Notes: generated by a model from the letters alone, not told the origin. Positions 1-13,480 are shown, counted from the first letter of the stretch. The stretch is DNA of 64,000 bases from Trichoplax adhaerens (GCF_000150275.1 NW_002060945.1:5484454-5548453), one strand, 5' to 3'. Made by a program: numbers and translations.

Positions 1-473
1 CATTTTACTATTTTAGTACTTTATTTTATATTTTTGGTACGGGCGGAAGTCAAGTTGTTCTTAACCATGAAACCCTATCCACAGTACGAACAGATCAGTA
101 AATATGACACATTTATCATCAGCTCTTTATTAGTACGAAGATGACAAGGGAGATACGGAACTAATGCTCCCATTTTCGTGAATAGAATAATATTAGTTAT
201 GAGCATTTACGCCAATCATTGGCTTTAAAATCCCTGAAATTAGAACCAACTCATTCACTTTTATTTACGTCAAGATGATATAACTGATTTAGGAGATAGG
301 AAGAGCATTTCGCATTATTTTATATACTCGTATTGATTGATTGATTTCGATACATGTACAGTATTATCATAGTTTACAGAATACAGCATTATCCAAATAA
401 TTGTACTATTATACTCTTCCGCACTTGAACAGTTGAACAGTTCTTAAATACAATTTAATGTGTTCTCTTTCAG
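1..473. other. Window edge, no exon recognised
   Basis: This AT-rich stretch lies upstream of the first recognisable CIB exon. Roughly 15-20 N-terminal codons of that gene are missing from the model. They must lie here or before the window, but no start codon with a fitting donor site stood out. Confidence 0.5.
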
Positions 474-1994
474 GATTGTACCTATTTTACACGAAATGAA
501 ATCCTAACGTAAGTATGAAAACGTACTATAGTGATGATATTGGTTCTTACTCCCATCTACTTTTACGAACACTATTATTAATCTACATTACAGTAGCTAT
601 CTGAAGAAATGTTATACTTTAACATCCATTGTCGTCGTTTCTTAGGGCTTACGTCAAGTTTTGTGAATTAGCGAATATTAGGGGAAAGGTTGCTCTTAAA
701 CAAGATTATAGCAAGGCTATGAAATTAAGAATTGGCCCTGATGCGATCAAAGAATCAGAAGCTTTAAGGGTATTCATTTCTTGATAGACGGTGTAGTTTC
801 ACTATAAGTATAAAGTATAAGAAATCTTGTTCCATCTTGTGATATGCGCCCTATGACATTTTGATATTGGATGACTTCTTTGGTGCCTACTCCTACAATG
901 ATGTTGTCCTCTCAATAATATAGGAGAATCCTTTCGCAATGAGAATCTGCCAAGTATTCTCCACCACCGAACGTCCTGGATACTTAAGCTTTAACAATTA
1001 TTTGAACATGATGACTGTTCTAAGTGACCGGGTAATTTTTAATTACTAGTTCATATTATTCAGACATCGGTCTAGATCTACTATTTTGCGTCGTAATGAT
1101 ATCCATCTTGTACTGCTTTCATGCAGACATTTATGTCTGACCTGTGTAACTGTCCTGCAACTTATAGATGATCCGGCTATTAGATAATTATGCATAATAA
1201 CCGGAATTCGGGCTGTAGCTGTAACATAGATATAGTTTATAGTAGTCCTATTTGTTTGTATCAATTTTTTCCAAAACATCTAAATGAAATAATAGCAAGA
1301 AATGCTCTTTACTGATATTCTCTTATCGATACAGGCACCCGCCGAGCTGAAAGCGGCGTACGCCTTTAGAATTTACGGTATGTGTATTGTAAGATTCATT
1401 TGCACTTAATCATAAACAGCATAAACAGCTAAATACCTTTTATCCAGTACTCGCTGTTTGCTTCGGATAATTTAATATTGGACGTTTACTGTAATAAATA
1501 TATTAAACTGTATATTGATATGTATTTAGATTATAATGACAGCAATTATTTAGAAGATGACGATCTAAAGCATGCCTTAAAGGATTTGTTATTCGGTGTA
1601 GACGAGTTACCTAGTAAAGAAGTGAATATGATCGTCAATGAGGTTAAACGAATTTTAATATTACAAGATGAATTTACAAAGTAGTTGGACCGTATGCTTT
1701 ACTGCAATTGTTTATTACCTAATTGGCAGATATTTTATCTTTTATTGTGCACATGATAAGACTTTTTTTGCTTATTGAATGTACTGTAGATTATGAGAGA
1801 AGCTGACTTGGATGACGATAAAAAGTTATCGTATATGGAATTCGAACATGCTATCTTAAAATCTCCAAACTTTCTACAGTACGTAAACACTCTAATTTCT
1901 CTTTATCAAAGGTCAGTTCATTATCGATGTTATGGCATCAAATTACAAACCCAAATCGAATTTCTTTTTCAGGAACTTTCATGTACGATTATAA
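474..1994 (+). CDS. CIB2: Calcium and integrin-binding (CIB2/CIB3-like) EF-hand protein, 5' end missing
   Basis: Seven spliced exons (474-508, 646-769, 924-1031, 1335-1377, 1530-1642, 1790-1878, 1973-1994) give 177 residues in one frame; human CIB2 has 187. The first exon reads DCTYFTRNEIL, a family hallmark. Others read ENPFAMRICQVFS, APAELKAAYAFRIYD, READLDDDKKLSYMEF and the terminal NFHVRL. The last two EF-hands are recognisable: DYNDSNYLEDDDL, and DLDDDKKLSYMEF, whose loop has Asp at positions 1, 3 and 5. CIB proteins are small calcium/magnesium-binding partners of integrin tails and, for CIB2/3, of mechanotransduction channels. The similarity favours CIB2/3 over CIB1, but the exact orthologue is not settled. 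The next-to-last exon uses the donor at 1879 (GTACGT), which places the acceptor at 1973 in frame. The start codon was not found. Confidence 0.88.
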
Positions 1995-4004
1995 CAAGGG
2001 AAGTGCGTGAATATATTTTTATAACGGCTGTTTCTCGTTTATTGTTCACTATTGAGTAATTCTTGTAACAGCTGACTTTAAAAGATGTTATCAAGCAGTT
2101 TCTGGGGAGTGAATGATATAGACAGTTTATTGCTCCAGTTATTTGTTGTCTTTGCCGTGGTTTAACGCAATCTTACGGTTTGTTTCTATTGTTTAAAAAA
2201 ATTTACAGGTATTGATACTATGCATATCGATACAGCGTATTTAATGCTGTGTTGATCTAATCTACAGTCTCGTGTTCTGTTATAGTTACTGCCCTGTATT
2301 CATGTTAGGGATCGACAGTAACTATTACTTCAATTTATTTTACTAAAGTGAATTATTTTATTTATTTCTTTATCAATTTTTTGATTAATTTCTTATCATG
2401 TATATTTGTTGGGAGTGATATGTGTGTATGTCTCTTCATTAAGATACAGTATATTGTAGTTCTTGCTTCTTACTTTAAATTTATTCTTTACTGACATGAT
2501 AACATTATTATACTAGCTAATTTGCTGTTATGATAGCAATCAATTATATTATATTTTACAGCTAAGCACTGTATCATTAGCATATTTTGATACAGTTGTC
2601 ACACTGTTATAAAGTTATCTTCTATGTTGATAATTTTCCCTATATACTATCGTCAGGATAGTTCGAACACGAACTTTTGATATTTTTAAATTTACAAAAA
2701 TCGATATAAATACGAGCTTGACTTGTGATGCATTCACTGTTGCTAATTTTTGAAATGTTTTTTTCAACTGGATACAATACTTTATTCGTCGAATTTAAAA
2801 TAAGTAGTTCAATATTACCAACTGTTAAGATCTAAGGTAATTCAATCTCTGTAAGGTTTTGAGTAATGATACACATATATAGATTTGATTAAAATAAAAT
2901 CTAAAGGTTATCGTATTAACAGCTCGTAAAAATATGCTTTGATCGGTTGCAATGAACGAAAGACTATGTGAAAAGTATTCATACTATGAAGTGGAGGCAT
3001 CCACAGCTAAGAAAATCTGTATATGATGAAGGAATGGTATCCAATCAAAATCAGGAAATTGTTGATATACTGTATAAAGCTTTTGAACATAGCTGATCGA
3101 TTAATTAGATGGCTATCGATATTGGAAGTTATGAAGAGGATTTTAATACAGTGTAGTTGAATATACATCAGACTCATTCAAGCGCACATTATTGTAACTG
3201 CCAGTAGATTAATTATTTACGCGTATCTATTTATGCATTTAGTTGTGATTATCCGTCGAATGTCTTCACGTGTTGCTCAATATGAACAGTTTCAGTTACA
3301 GATAGTTTATATGATCTATCAGGAACAATTGGAAGAATTTTTAACTTCTCCGTTAATCAATTTGAATAATGAAAATTAATCAAGCAGACGCTTTATTCTA
3401 TTTTATTCTTCATTTCTTTTTACACCTTTATATATTTTACAGTATTATCCTGGTACTAGTGTACAATTAGTAATTCTAACTTGGTTGTACAATGTACATG
3501 CTGCTATTATGGATAAGTGACGCCTTAATGATTTACGCTGACATAGTTCAGGTCGACTTTTGATATTCAAAATTTTCACAACAGAATAAGCTGCAGGAGC
3601 TTGTTCGAGTGAAAAATTGCCAATTTTACATGTTCGAGCTGTTGGAGACTAACGCAATATGGAGGCTCCTTTATAGCAAAGAGACTGAAACAGATCCACT
3701 GTTTGCATACTATCTTATGTATTGGCTATGGCCGGTAGTAGAGTTCTATACACATATTACCTATCTCGATTACGTCACACCTCCCGCGTCTGTCCATCCA
3801 ATGTCTGCTTGTCACGTTCTTCTTGAATGGTTCGAGGTTGGAACCGAACCGACTTGTCATGCGCTGTAGGATGAGCGTGTTGGAAGCAAATTATCCCAGT
3901 AATGTTAGTGTATATATAGTGCTGTGGCTACTGATTGAGCGGTAGCATTAAGATTGCCACAAGGTCGAGGTCTTCCATGACTAGCTAGCCTAGCATGATC
4001 AGAC
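1995..4004. other. Intergenic, CIB to GLD2
   Basis: AT-rich DNA between two genes on the same strand. An 86-codon open frame at 3609-3869 has a slightly higher GC content than its surroundings, but it matches no family I know and has no convincing splice sites. No RNA gene or mobile element was recognised. Confidence 0.5.
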
Positions 4005-7000
4005 ATGGCGTGCTATGCTTGCAATAGGAGATTCACGATCAATTTATTAGCCCTTGTAACGGATAGCAGTCGATTTTATTTGTATGCACGTTCATTAAAG
4101 TCAGGAGTTGGAGCACAGTGGAATAGTGGTGTAGGTTACAGTAGAGGGATTTCAAGTTTAGGAGGTCAATTGAATCAAGTAAAAGAAGAATCCAATGTGC
4201 AAGTATCACCAGATGAGAGTGGAATAGAGTTGGCGGTAAACTTGAGCCAACAAGGAGAGTTGCAAGACGATCAAGATACATTCAATCGTAATGGACATAT
4301 TTCTAAGCAAGAAGACTTGAGGTAATGTGATAGCGAACAATTGTACTATAGCATTGAAAGTAATAGGACGTATTAAGGCTGCACATAGTACGTGTAGAGA
4401 TTAACGATGGAATGCTAATCGAAATGATTTTGTTGCTTTCCATGGACTATCTTTAACAACCGGTAGAAATAGTCAAAATGATATTAGAGATGAAAGTAGA
4501 GCGATGTCGGAAGATCTGAATAAAAAAAAACTGATAGTGAAATCTAATAGTGCAGTTAAGAATCATAAAGACTTTCAAAGCATTCCAAGTGATCGATTGC
4601 ATTTATTTTGTGGCGACAAGGTAAGAATATGCAATGTTGCTTGAATTTGCTTGCTGCCATACCAGCTGAGCAATAGGGGAATCTTATAGCGACGGTAGCA
4701 TAGAATTCAGTAGGTTATTTTCAGTACTAACGTGAGTTTTCAATGATGCCTTCATCTTAAATGTAGTTAAGTTTGCAGTTATGGGAGCACTATCAGAAAA
4801 CACGCCAGACTGAAAGTACTTTGGACCAAAAGATGCAGCTTAGGTCAGCTCTTCTACATGCTATAAAGACTGTTTATAAAGGTATGATATGATCACGGTC
4901 ATGAACTACTAGAACGATAACCTACACTTCTAGTAGTCATATCACAATTTAGGTCATGTACAAGCCAGTACAATACAGCAATTTTCATTGATGGATACAA
5001 TCTCTTTATACGTAGATGCTTCTCTGCATATTGTTGGATCTTCAACCAATGGATTCGGTAGTGAAGATAGTGATATCGATTTTTGTGCCGTTGTAAATAA
5101 TAATAGAGAGGTAAGGTCGACATGCCAATTTACATGATTTAAATTAAATACACCTTTAATGTTAAACTACAACAGTAACATTAATGAATTAATAACTGGC
5201 TAAGATGGGAAAAGATTAAAGCGATTTACTTTACTAATTTCATCATGCAGGGACTATTAAAAAAGAAAGAAAGAGAGGGTGCTTCTCTTTCTTTCTTTTT
5301 TAATAGTCATTCCTTTCTGAGCGCAATGCACTAACATAATCATATTTAACATGACCTGATATGTAGAACAATTTCTACTAAAATTTCATTTATAATTTGT
5401 AATTTCTATGTTTCAGTTCACCCGTCGTAAGACGTTATATGCGTTATCCAATCTCCGTGCAAAATTAGCCACATTACGTATGTTACATTATCGACTTGGC
5501 AATTTCATGTTTTTAGAAGAATAAGGATAATGTCTTTGTCTTGATAGATAGTAACTTAAATAGTAAAAGAATTCATTAAATTCATTGATAGGATACTTGA
5601 AGGATGTTAGACTTATACCTGCTGTAGTTCCGATTTTGGAGTTTCAGGACTGCGTATCGTTAGTTTACTTTCTAGACTTTTTCTTATGCATTTGAATTGG
5701 ATCGTCTTTAACGTAAATTATGTTTTGCTTTCATTTAATCTTTTTTTTCTATAGTGGATTTAATTGTGATATAAGCATTAACAATGATACGGTTAGTACA
5801 AGTAGAAAAATTTTGCCGTAATTTCCTGATATAGATATTTATTAAAAGCACAAGACCAATTTTATGGTACTTTTTCTAAATCTTACAATGTTTTATTTCA
5901 TACGATATAGGGAATACGGAATACCCATTTATTATACGCATATTCGTTGTGTACGTTGGATTGTAGATTCCATAAAGAATCAGTTTATCGTTATCATTGT
6001 ATTAACGCTTAATTTTGTTTAGGCGATGATAGGGTTGCACCGCTTGTTAAATTTATCAAAATGTGGGGACACTATTACGGCATCAATAAGTCTCAGTATG
6101 GCACCTTATCTAGCTATGCCGTAGTAAATTTAGTTATTAATTATCTTCAAGGTAACTGCTTCAAATGCTGAATGTTAAAAGTGTATTCTTATTGTAAGAT
6201 ATTAAGATGTATATGTAGGCATTAAGTGATAATCCTTGTTTGTCAACAGAATGTGATCCACCTGTGTTGCCGTTCTTGCAAGAGGATTTTCCAGTAATAT
6301 TGATTAGACAATGATTAACTATGGATCATCTCGATGCTGCGATCAGTTATACTTTAATCAATAACAACGATGTTACTGCTTATTTTAGAATATCTTTAGG
6401 AAGAAGTCATCACTTAACAGTATACCCAAGCGTAGCAAAAGCGTCGACTTATCAGGAATTCCTCAAAATTTGTATGTACTTTCTCTTTGAATGTCTTTAT
6501 TGACTAGATCATTTAGAGAAATGCTAAATGGCTGCATTAGCAATTACAGTACCAAGATATATTCTCTACTTTCACACTATTCTTCATATAAGCTTGTTTA
6601 AATTTTGATTTGTAGAAGTAAGAATCAAAAAACTATAGGAGAGTTACTCATTGGATTTTATAGACATTATGCTGTATTTAAGTGAGTATTTTCTAACTAT
6701 CGAACATAGTTTGTATTTGTTTGTTGTTATTACAGATATCAATATCGGTAAATTAAATTGCGTAAGTATAATCGTACTAGTGCTAACTTTTTAAATTGGC
6801 TGTATAGATGGTCAAACTACATAATATCAATAAAGAAAGGCAAGTTTCCGTTGGATTGGAGACACAAATTTATGACTGCTAAAGCCCACTATATAAATAT
6901 TGAAGGTGAGTATGTCAGTGTACTGTCATTCTTTGTTTATCAGGTACAGTCACTCGTAAAATAGTTGTTGCATAAAGATTTAAAGTGAATATTTCTTTTA

Positions 7001-7271
7001 CTTTACAAATTTAGAACCATTTGAGGATAAAAATGTTGCCCGCTCCATACGAAGTAGAAAGAAATATGAGAAAATAAAGATAGCGTTTAATATGGTAAAT
7101 AACAATGTTAAATTGATGCAATAAATACAATAGTTCATAATTAATCAATTGATTAACGGCTTGATTTAACTACATCATGTGTTAATCGTATTGTTATTTT
7201 AGGGGGAAAAGGCCCTCAGACAAAACCCTGACTTAAAGTCTTTATTTTCGTTTTCACTTAATGAGAATTAG
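4005..7271 (+). CDS. TENT2: GLD2-type cytoplasmic poly(A)/terminal uridylyl polymerase
   Basis: Sixteen exons (4005-4321, 4467-4620, 4779-4881, 5016-5110, 5417-5477, 5592-5658, 5755-5791, 5911-5950, 6023-6151, 6250-6293, 6389-6471, 6616-6681, 6736-6747, 6808-6905, 7015-7094, 7203-7271) splice to 484 codons, the human GLD2 length. The nucleotidyltransferase signature is VGSSTNGFGSEDSDIDFC, with catalytic Asp near residues 211 and 213 and the third Asp near 271 (GFNCDISIN). GIRNTHLLYAY and a poly(A)-polymerase-associated segment (GTLSSYAVVNLVINYL, then LSKNQKTIGELLIGFYRHYA) follow. All three aspartates are present, so activity is expected. Family members add A or U tails to cytoplasmic mRNAs and miRNAs with RNA-binding partners. 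The N-terminal 155 residues are low in complexity and poorly conserved, so the first exon and the 6389 acceptor are less certain. The 12-base exon at 6736 is unusually small but is required by the frame. Confidence 0.9.
5252..5308. repeat. Perfect 24-base inverted repeat inside a GLD2 intron
   Basis: The left arm at 5252-5275 (starts GACTATTAAAAAAG) and the right arm at 5285-5308 are exact reverse complements separated by nine bases. The arms are purine-rich on one side and pyrimidine-rich on the other. The element lies in the intron between 5111 and 5416, so the GLD2 pre-mRNA would contain a long hairpin. Confidence 0.9.
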
Positions 7272-8658
7272 TAAAATGCTATTAACGTGTTGAGGCTATG
7301 ATTATCTGCTGTATTTATTTCATGCAAACTACATTTATGGACTCCCTACGACGATCTTCAGTTAATTGCAGTATTGGAAGAATCTTTATTGCAATGCATT
7401 CAGGCACTGCAGCAGTTCTATGACTGATTATATTGCAACATGAAATAAGTTTGTAAAAGATAATAAAACTGATTATTTTTGCTTGCAAACTATAACTACC
7501 TAAGCGTAAAGTGCTTTACCATCAAGATTGACACCCAAATGAGTTAATGTTATATGATGTACGTATAATTTATATATATGTATATATCGTATTCTTAGTA
7601 CTGCAAGTCGTCAGCTAAGTGTAACCTTTTGGTGAGTTACAGTATCCTCGCAGAATATCCGATCTCTCTTAGACGGTGATGCTTCGATATAGAGTATGAG
7701 ATCAAAATTATTCGCCTAAAATGTGTGGAAGACTAAAGGTCTAAGTTATATTGGTCTATATCAAACTGTAATTGTGATTCATATGGATGTACATCAGTGA
7801 TACAGTGTAGAATGCAGTAGTAATCTAAAAGTGTTTTCCTGTCAAGAGTGACGCCCAAATGAGTTCAAAGTAGATAATCTACGTATAAAATATATAAATC
7901 GTGTTCTTAGTACAGCGAATCGTCAGCTAAGTGTAGCTATTAGCAAGCTACAGTATCTTTGTAAAATATCCGATCGCTCTTGGTAGACGATGCTTCGATA
8001 ATAAAGTGGAAAATGCAGTAGTAATCTACAACATCGTAGCAATATCTATAAATCCAAATGTTTTATTAATTTATCAATGCTAGGTTACTTTATTAATAGA
8101 TTCTGTGTCTGGATTTATAAATACCTTATACTATTTTCTTAAATATACATATCATTTTGTAATTCGATAAGTTTTCCCGTATTCTGTAATGGCGATTTAA
8201 CATTAACTATACAATCAATGTTGAATACTCATAGCGATTGATGAACTGTAAAAAATTTAGATCATTATCACAGCATGACTTGGTTTATCATGAGGATATT
8301 TTCAACTAATTATAGATACGCACTCACGGTCAAATATAATCACTTACACTGGATTTTTTGCTCTAAAGTGACATTTTTTATAGTACTTATATAGCAATTG
8401 TATTATTTAATATATTTTCTATAATTACTTATCTTAAATAATTCGAAAGCTATACGTGAGCGCAATGCATTTCAATACAAATAATAACAGTGATTGCATT
8501 ATCGCTGCTTTAATACTAAAATTTTACGGCAAATTTAACAATCCACAATGGTCAATAATACTTTCGTACAGTACAACGGTATAGATTCCGACATAATCAA
8601 AAAGTGCTCAGCACTTTTATGAAAGTGTTGTGGCGATTGGCTGCAAGGATACGGCAAC
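7272..8658. other. Convergent intergenic region, GLD2 / ACER2
   Basis: Both flanking genes end here. An AATAAA at 7462-7467 may serve GLD2. The region contains the duplicated block listed separately. No open frame of interest was seen. Confidence 0.6.
7490..8010. repeat. Diverged tandem duplication, about 310-base period
   Basis: Blocks near 7495-7700 and 7820-8010 share ordered segments: ACCCAAATGAGTT, a run around CGTATAA, TTCTTAGTAC, CGTCAGCTAAGTGTA (near 7608 and 7920), AATATCCGATC and GATGCTTCGATA. The copies carry many substitutions and small indels. No reading frame is kept. Confidence 0.8.
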
Positions 8659-11600
8659 TTAAGCTTTATGATTTCTTTTACCAGAGTTAATTCGAACGTA
8701 AGGTAATCCCAGCTGGTTATCCACCGGCCAGTAAACTAATTTGGGCGATAGTTCCGGAGTTTCATTTGCCGCGAAAATATATGCACAGATTACACAACCG
8801 ATATAAGACGATACCGCGATTAGAAGGTGCCAAGCACAATGTAAGTAAGGAAATTTCAGTGCCAGCCATAGATCACAAAAGCAACGGTCAGATATCCAGC
8901 ATATTACCGCCAAGCACCACCATAAAACACCAGAACAACATAACTGCTTCACACGTTGACACTTACACCTGCGATTAATGTGGGTAAAGAGATGAAATTG
9001 ATGTAAATTAAGTATCTGGCAAAATTGAAATTATAAGTCAAGTACTGTTATTACTAAGTTATAGGTGTATGATGGCATAGGAACAATATGAACAGTTTCC
9101 GTTATAGCTGCGACTAGATAAAATAACTACAGTGTACTAATTGTAACTTCACGATACAGGGTAAAAATTAGAATGTGAAAGCAAGCTAGTTCTTGCAGTG
9201 TAATTCTTTGATTAATGTGCTTTGAATAATACATGAAGCATTATCACGAGGAAGTAGATGACTGTAGAGAACAGTAAACTTTAATTCTTACAAGCAGCTC
9301 AAAGTAAAGATTTGCAGAGATATACATTATATTAATTAATTTTGTACCTTCGAACTTCTCTGGCAGCAATAACAACGAAAGGTAATCCAAAGCTTAGAAG
9401 TACAAAAGCATTAATTTCAGGTTTGATGCAAGACAATATCGTGGTAATCCCAGCCACAGTGAAGACAACCCTCTGGAATATAACTCTAAAAATTGTCATG
9501 TATCAGTGCTAAATATGTGGTAAAATTAAACTATTAAGCAAAAGGCAATAAATAAATAGAAACTAACTATGCAGTGCCTACTAGTGTGTATTGCACTAAA
9601 TATGCATATACTGCATTTCCTTATTATGCTAACAAATCTGCAATAGTTTCAAATACTAGCTTAACTATAATACAGTATTTGACAATCGCACAATTTTGGA
9701 AGGAATGTGTACACGTTTCTAATCTACATCAAGTATTGAGATATACAATACAGTGGATTTTTATACGAATACCGTAGCTGTTAAATTGATGACCTATTCT
9801 ACATTTTCCAATGGGAAACAATTTTAACAATTCAAAAACTTGATAGATTTAGTATACAGAAATCCACTCCAAAGTATAATTATTTTGCGCGCATTAACAT
9901 ACAGTACAGTATGTGCATGGTTAAGGTTTCATTAGATTAGTATTTATTTGAATGAACGGACACCGATAAGAAGAAAACGGTAGTGGATAAGGAGTATAGT
10001 AAACGGAATTTCAGTATGCAGTGTATCAATTTCTTTTGAAAGACAGTAATAATAAGGTATCAGTTATGAAAAAGTACGAGTAGTACAATAACTTACCTGC
10101 TCCCATTAATGACAGGCATTTGTTTCAATATCCGTTGTGGTAACCAATAGCCAAAGGCGCTAGCCATTAACCACAGTATAGATAATTCATCAACTAATTG
10201 CCCAAGCAAACTTAGAGTGGCATGAAAATAGACCGAACTTAGCCCAACGAACATCATTAATACCAGTACAACGTTCATATTACCATTAATGCATTTCGTA
10301 TAAGGTCGAAATAAACACCTAGAATACATATTTTATTTTTAATGTTGCTAAACAATGGACCAAATAGTAATAAAATAAAAACAGTTCTATTATTATCATA
10401 CTGTATAATAAAGCAAAATGAATACAATCTATAATAATATTGTATATAACTAATTCATGGTATTAATTGTCAGTTTACATTCGTTTCGAGATCTATTAGC
10501 ATAAATAAATTTCATTAAAGCCAAATAATGGCTAACTTTGTTGATATCAGTTTTCTGTTAAGAACTACTGGTTACAAGTTGTTCTTTTATAACCAACGTC
10601 GTCTCGTTGCTGATTATTTGTTATGGTCTACAGTAAATGGGTATAAGGAGATGTGCTTCCTTTAGATGATATTAGCTACTAGCATGTTTTGAAAATTGTA
10701 TTATAGCGAGAAGACTAAAAAAAATTTCACCGTTTTTATCATCCTTCGACACAATTTCATTTCTATGAATTTTTTATATTATTGTATGATATGGTTGTAT
10801 TATACTATGTACTAATTTGATCAAATCGCATAAGGGTATGCCTACAAGTGGAGACTTAGTATCATGGTAAAAGAAAATATTCGTCAAGGATTACTGAATG
10901 TTGGCATAACATAATGTCAGCACTCATTCACGACAGACATGTAAAGCAGACCTGAGAAAGGTTCGGTTCAATACTTTTATGATTTATGATCTCTATTGCA
11001 AAGCTTATACCTGTCCGTACTGTATTGACAAACGCGAGTTACGTCGTTTAGCATTATTTTTCCATGATATTTATCAAATCGGCTATTTAATTGCTTGTTT
11101 GCCCCTCGATGCTGTCGGGGACTGTCAGTATAGTAATAAGAATATAACTTGTATTTTCACGACATATGTAAATATGAATTAATTATATATTGAATGCAGG
11201 AGTGAGAAGTTTACTAAGAACAATAGCAAGTCTGCTTATAAACTTTTTTAGTAACAAGTAGTGGAATGTATGCGTACTGTATATCGTTATTATTCTTATT
11301 CAGTGGCGCGATGTTGTAAAAGACGGTAAATAAAAGCAAGTCTTTAAAATATTCAATATTATGCTACAAATGAAATAAGTATGCAATATTGGATCATATA
11401 GAGGATGAAAAGTCGGTAAACGAACGAGTAAATTAAGACGACACTTTGACAAGCGTAACTTTGTCCGACGTCTACAGAAAACTTCAGTGAAAACGATATT
11501 AAATTTGACACTTACATTAAAATTGGCGGTACAACAAAGAAAAGAATATTGCTGGCCTATAATTAATAGAAATTTTGTCTAGGAGTTAGAAAGACATGCT

Positions 11601-12782
11601 ATGCATGACGGCAAGCATTTTCCTTTTAGTTTCAAAATGTTACATTACTATGCATAATAGGAATAAAGTAAGTCAATACAATTGATATCTCGTTACTCGG
11701 AAAGTATACTGCAGTACATCAACATGTTCAATCAACTGTAAACGATCACTATATTAACAAATATGGTCCTAGCAAATAGAAATATGTCTCTTAATTAATG
11801 ATTAGTTATTGTTGAGCTCTATTAATAGCATAAGAATAGTATCATGTTATTGCGCGGTAAGTGTTTACTGAATATTTTCCAAGGATTAAAACTATTTACT
11901 AAAGTTAACAGCGAAAGAAAAATGAATCTAAAACGATGCACCGTTGGAGATTGCAGTTAGCATAGGATCTACTGCACGATTCAGGCTAAATACGTCCATA
12001 GTTTGAACTATAGGTGTATAGTGCATTTTATTCGTGTCCACTTTTGGAGACTACTTTACCCTTGTGTCTACTAAAGCTACAACGATATGTTTCAAATGAA
12101 AGAAATATAATACTGACGAGCTAATTTTATATGACCAAGTACTGTACAGTAGTTCAACATTGCGTCATACTGTACTGTGCAGTACTTGGTTGTTTATGTA
12201 TGACTTCCAGTATACAGAAATTAATTTCCAGTAGGTGAAAAAATAAAGAGTATCATCATAGCGACGATTTTTGAACTAAGGAACTTGAAAATACGATCTC
12301 ATTTGACACTTTAATGCACATACTTTAGATGGAGGAGAATGCAATATTTGAGTTACTGATGGAAGTATTTTGTGAGCTGATAATATCACTACAACTGGTC
12401 GATTGGTGTTTTTCAATGAACTTCGTTCTATCAATTCATTGGTCGAGTCAACTATTTATGTACTGGTATGTCATTTTGAAGGTTTTTTCAAGACTAGGTG
12501 GTATCTCCTACGTGAAGGTTGATAGACATATGAATTAGTAAGATGGTTGATAAGCAATGACTATGGACAACGACGGTCGTAATTAGTCCGAATCCCATTT
12601 TCCAAGTAGTGATTAATTGATTGAAAGCAAATTGTCCATGTAAAATGTAGAGTATTGTACAGTATAGTACTTACGCAGTTATAAAATTCAGCAATATAAG
12701 ATGATTGGACATAGTTGGTTTCGCACCAATCTACGCGAGAGCTACCACGAGCAAAGTGCCGCATTATCCCAGTAATAACCAC
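8659..12782 (-). CDS. ACER2: Alkaline ceramidase, ACER2-like
   Basis: Five exons on the minus strand (12675-12782, 11516-11556, 10097-10318, 9348-9470, 8659-8968) splice to 267 residues; a start six codons later (MRHFARGSS) gives 261. Human ACER2 has 275. Signatures run in order: GSSRVDWCETNY, IAEFYNC, ASNILFFVVPP, SVYFHATLSLLGQLVDEL, CWISDRCFCD and FPYLHCAWHLLI. The family's metal-site and catalytic residues are visible: Ser and His in SVYFHATLS, Asp in VDEL, and two His in HCAWH. Alkaline ceramidases are multi-pass membrane enzymes of the Golgi/ER that hydrolyse ceramide to sphingosine and fatty acid. The short 41-base second exon is easy to miss; it keeps frame and encodes a conserved segment. 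The two largest introns are over 1 kb. The exon 4 acceptor is the second of two AG dinucleotides (after CCAGAG), chosen by frame. Confidence 0.93.
12134..12190. repeat. Imperfect inverted repeat in the first ACER2 intron
   Basis: ACCAAGTACTG at 12134-12144 pairs exactly with CAGTACTTGGT at 12180-12190. Further palindromic TACTGTAC units lie inside the loop. The sequence resembles the palindrome clusters found between divergent genes elsewhere in the window. Confidence 0.75.
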
Positions 12783-13383
12783 GATGAATCAATGCTTTAA
12801 ATTGAGTTATAGCCAAGCTAATACGTTAAAATCAACCTTGAGAGAGAGAGAGAAAAAAGTTGTTATTAGTGCCATTTTGGGGGGTGGGATTAAATCAAAT
12901 CAAAGCTTTCACTATCGTCCTGCAACGGATTACATCGAACTGCATTTTTTGGATAACTGCTGTATTCTCTGCAGTAGAAATCAACTTGTGATGGCTAAAC
13001 TAGTTATCAATGTTGGTTATTTCACAGAGTACCTAGACTTGTTATGGCTGCTATTGATGGAAAGTTTCTTTTTTTCCCTCAATACTATGCAAACAAAGTG
13101 GAATTGAAAAATAATTTTGGTCCTTTTTGTGAATTTATTGATTGATCACTGGCTGGCTGCCGAGCATCCATACAGAACATGAGAGAGAGTTAAATCAGAC
13201 CAGTGCGACGTGGATTTTGTATAGACTGATTGACTGGTATAGGACTTTGTACTAACTTTGTAAGGTCTTTTTTGAGTACAGTACTGTAGTCTACAGTATG
13301 ACTGTACACTGTACACTGTACTGCACAATGGTCTCAAAGCTACAGTGGTCAATATCGAATTCGATATGGACAGTACAGTAGAT

Positions 13384-13480
13384 TACTAAAATTGCTACTA
13401 AAACGACTACTAAAATTGCTACTAAAACTATTACTAAAATTGGTATTTTAGTACCAATTTTAAAATACCAATTTTAGTAG
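13384..13480. repeat. ACTAAAA tandem units ending in a perfect hairpin
   Basis: Short units of the type ACTAAAATTGCT and ACTAAAACGACT repeat from about 13384. They end in an exact inverted repeat with arms 13433-13450 and 13461-13478 and a ten-base loop. Confidence 0.85.

Noticed and set aside
3609-3869. 86-codon open frame upstream of GLD2
   Set aside because: No family resemblance, no conserved motif and no clear splice partners; could be chance in a slightly GC-richer patch.
3920-4000. Possible tRNA-like segment
   Set aside because: Some stem-like bases, but no complete cloverleaf with T-loop consensus could be drawn.
4039-4281. 80-codon minus-strand frame
   Set aside because: Antisense shadow of the first GLD2 exon.
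12715-13107. 130-codon open frame on the plus strand
   Set aside because: It overlaps the first ACER2 exon on the opposite strand and includes simple repeats; a shadow frame.
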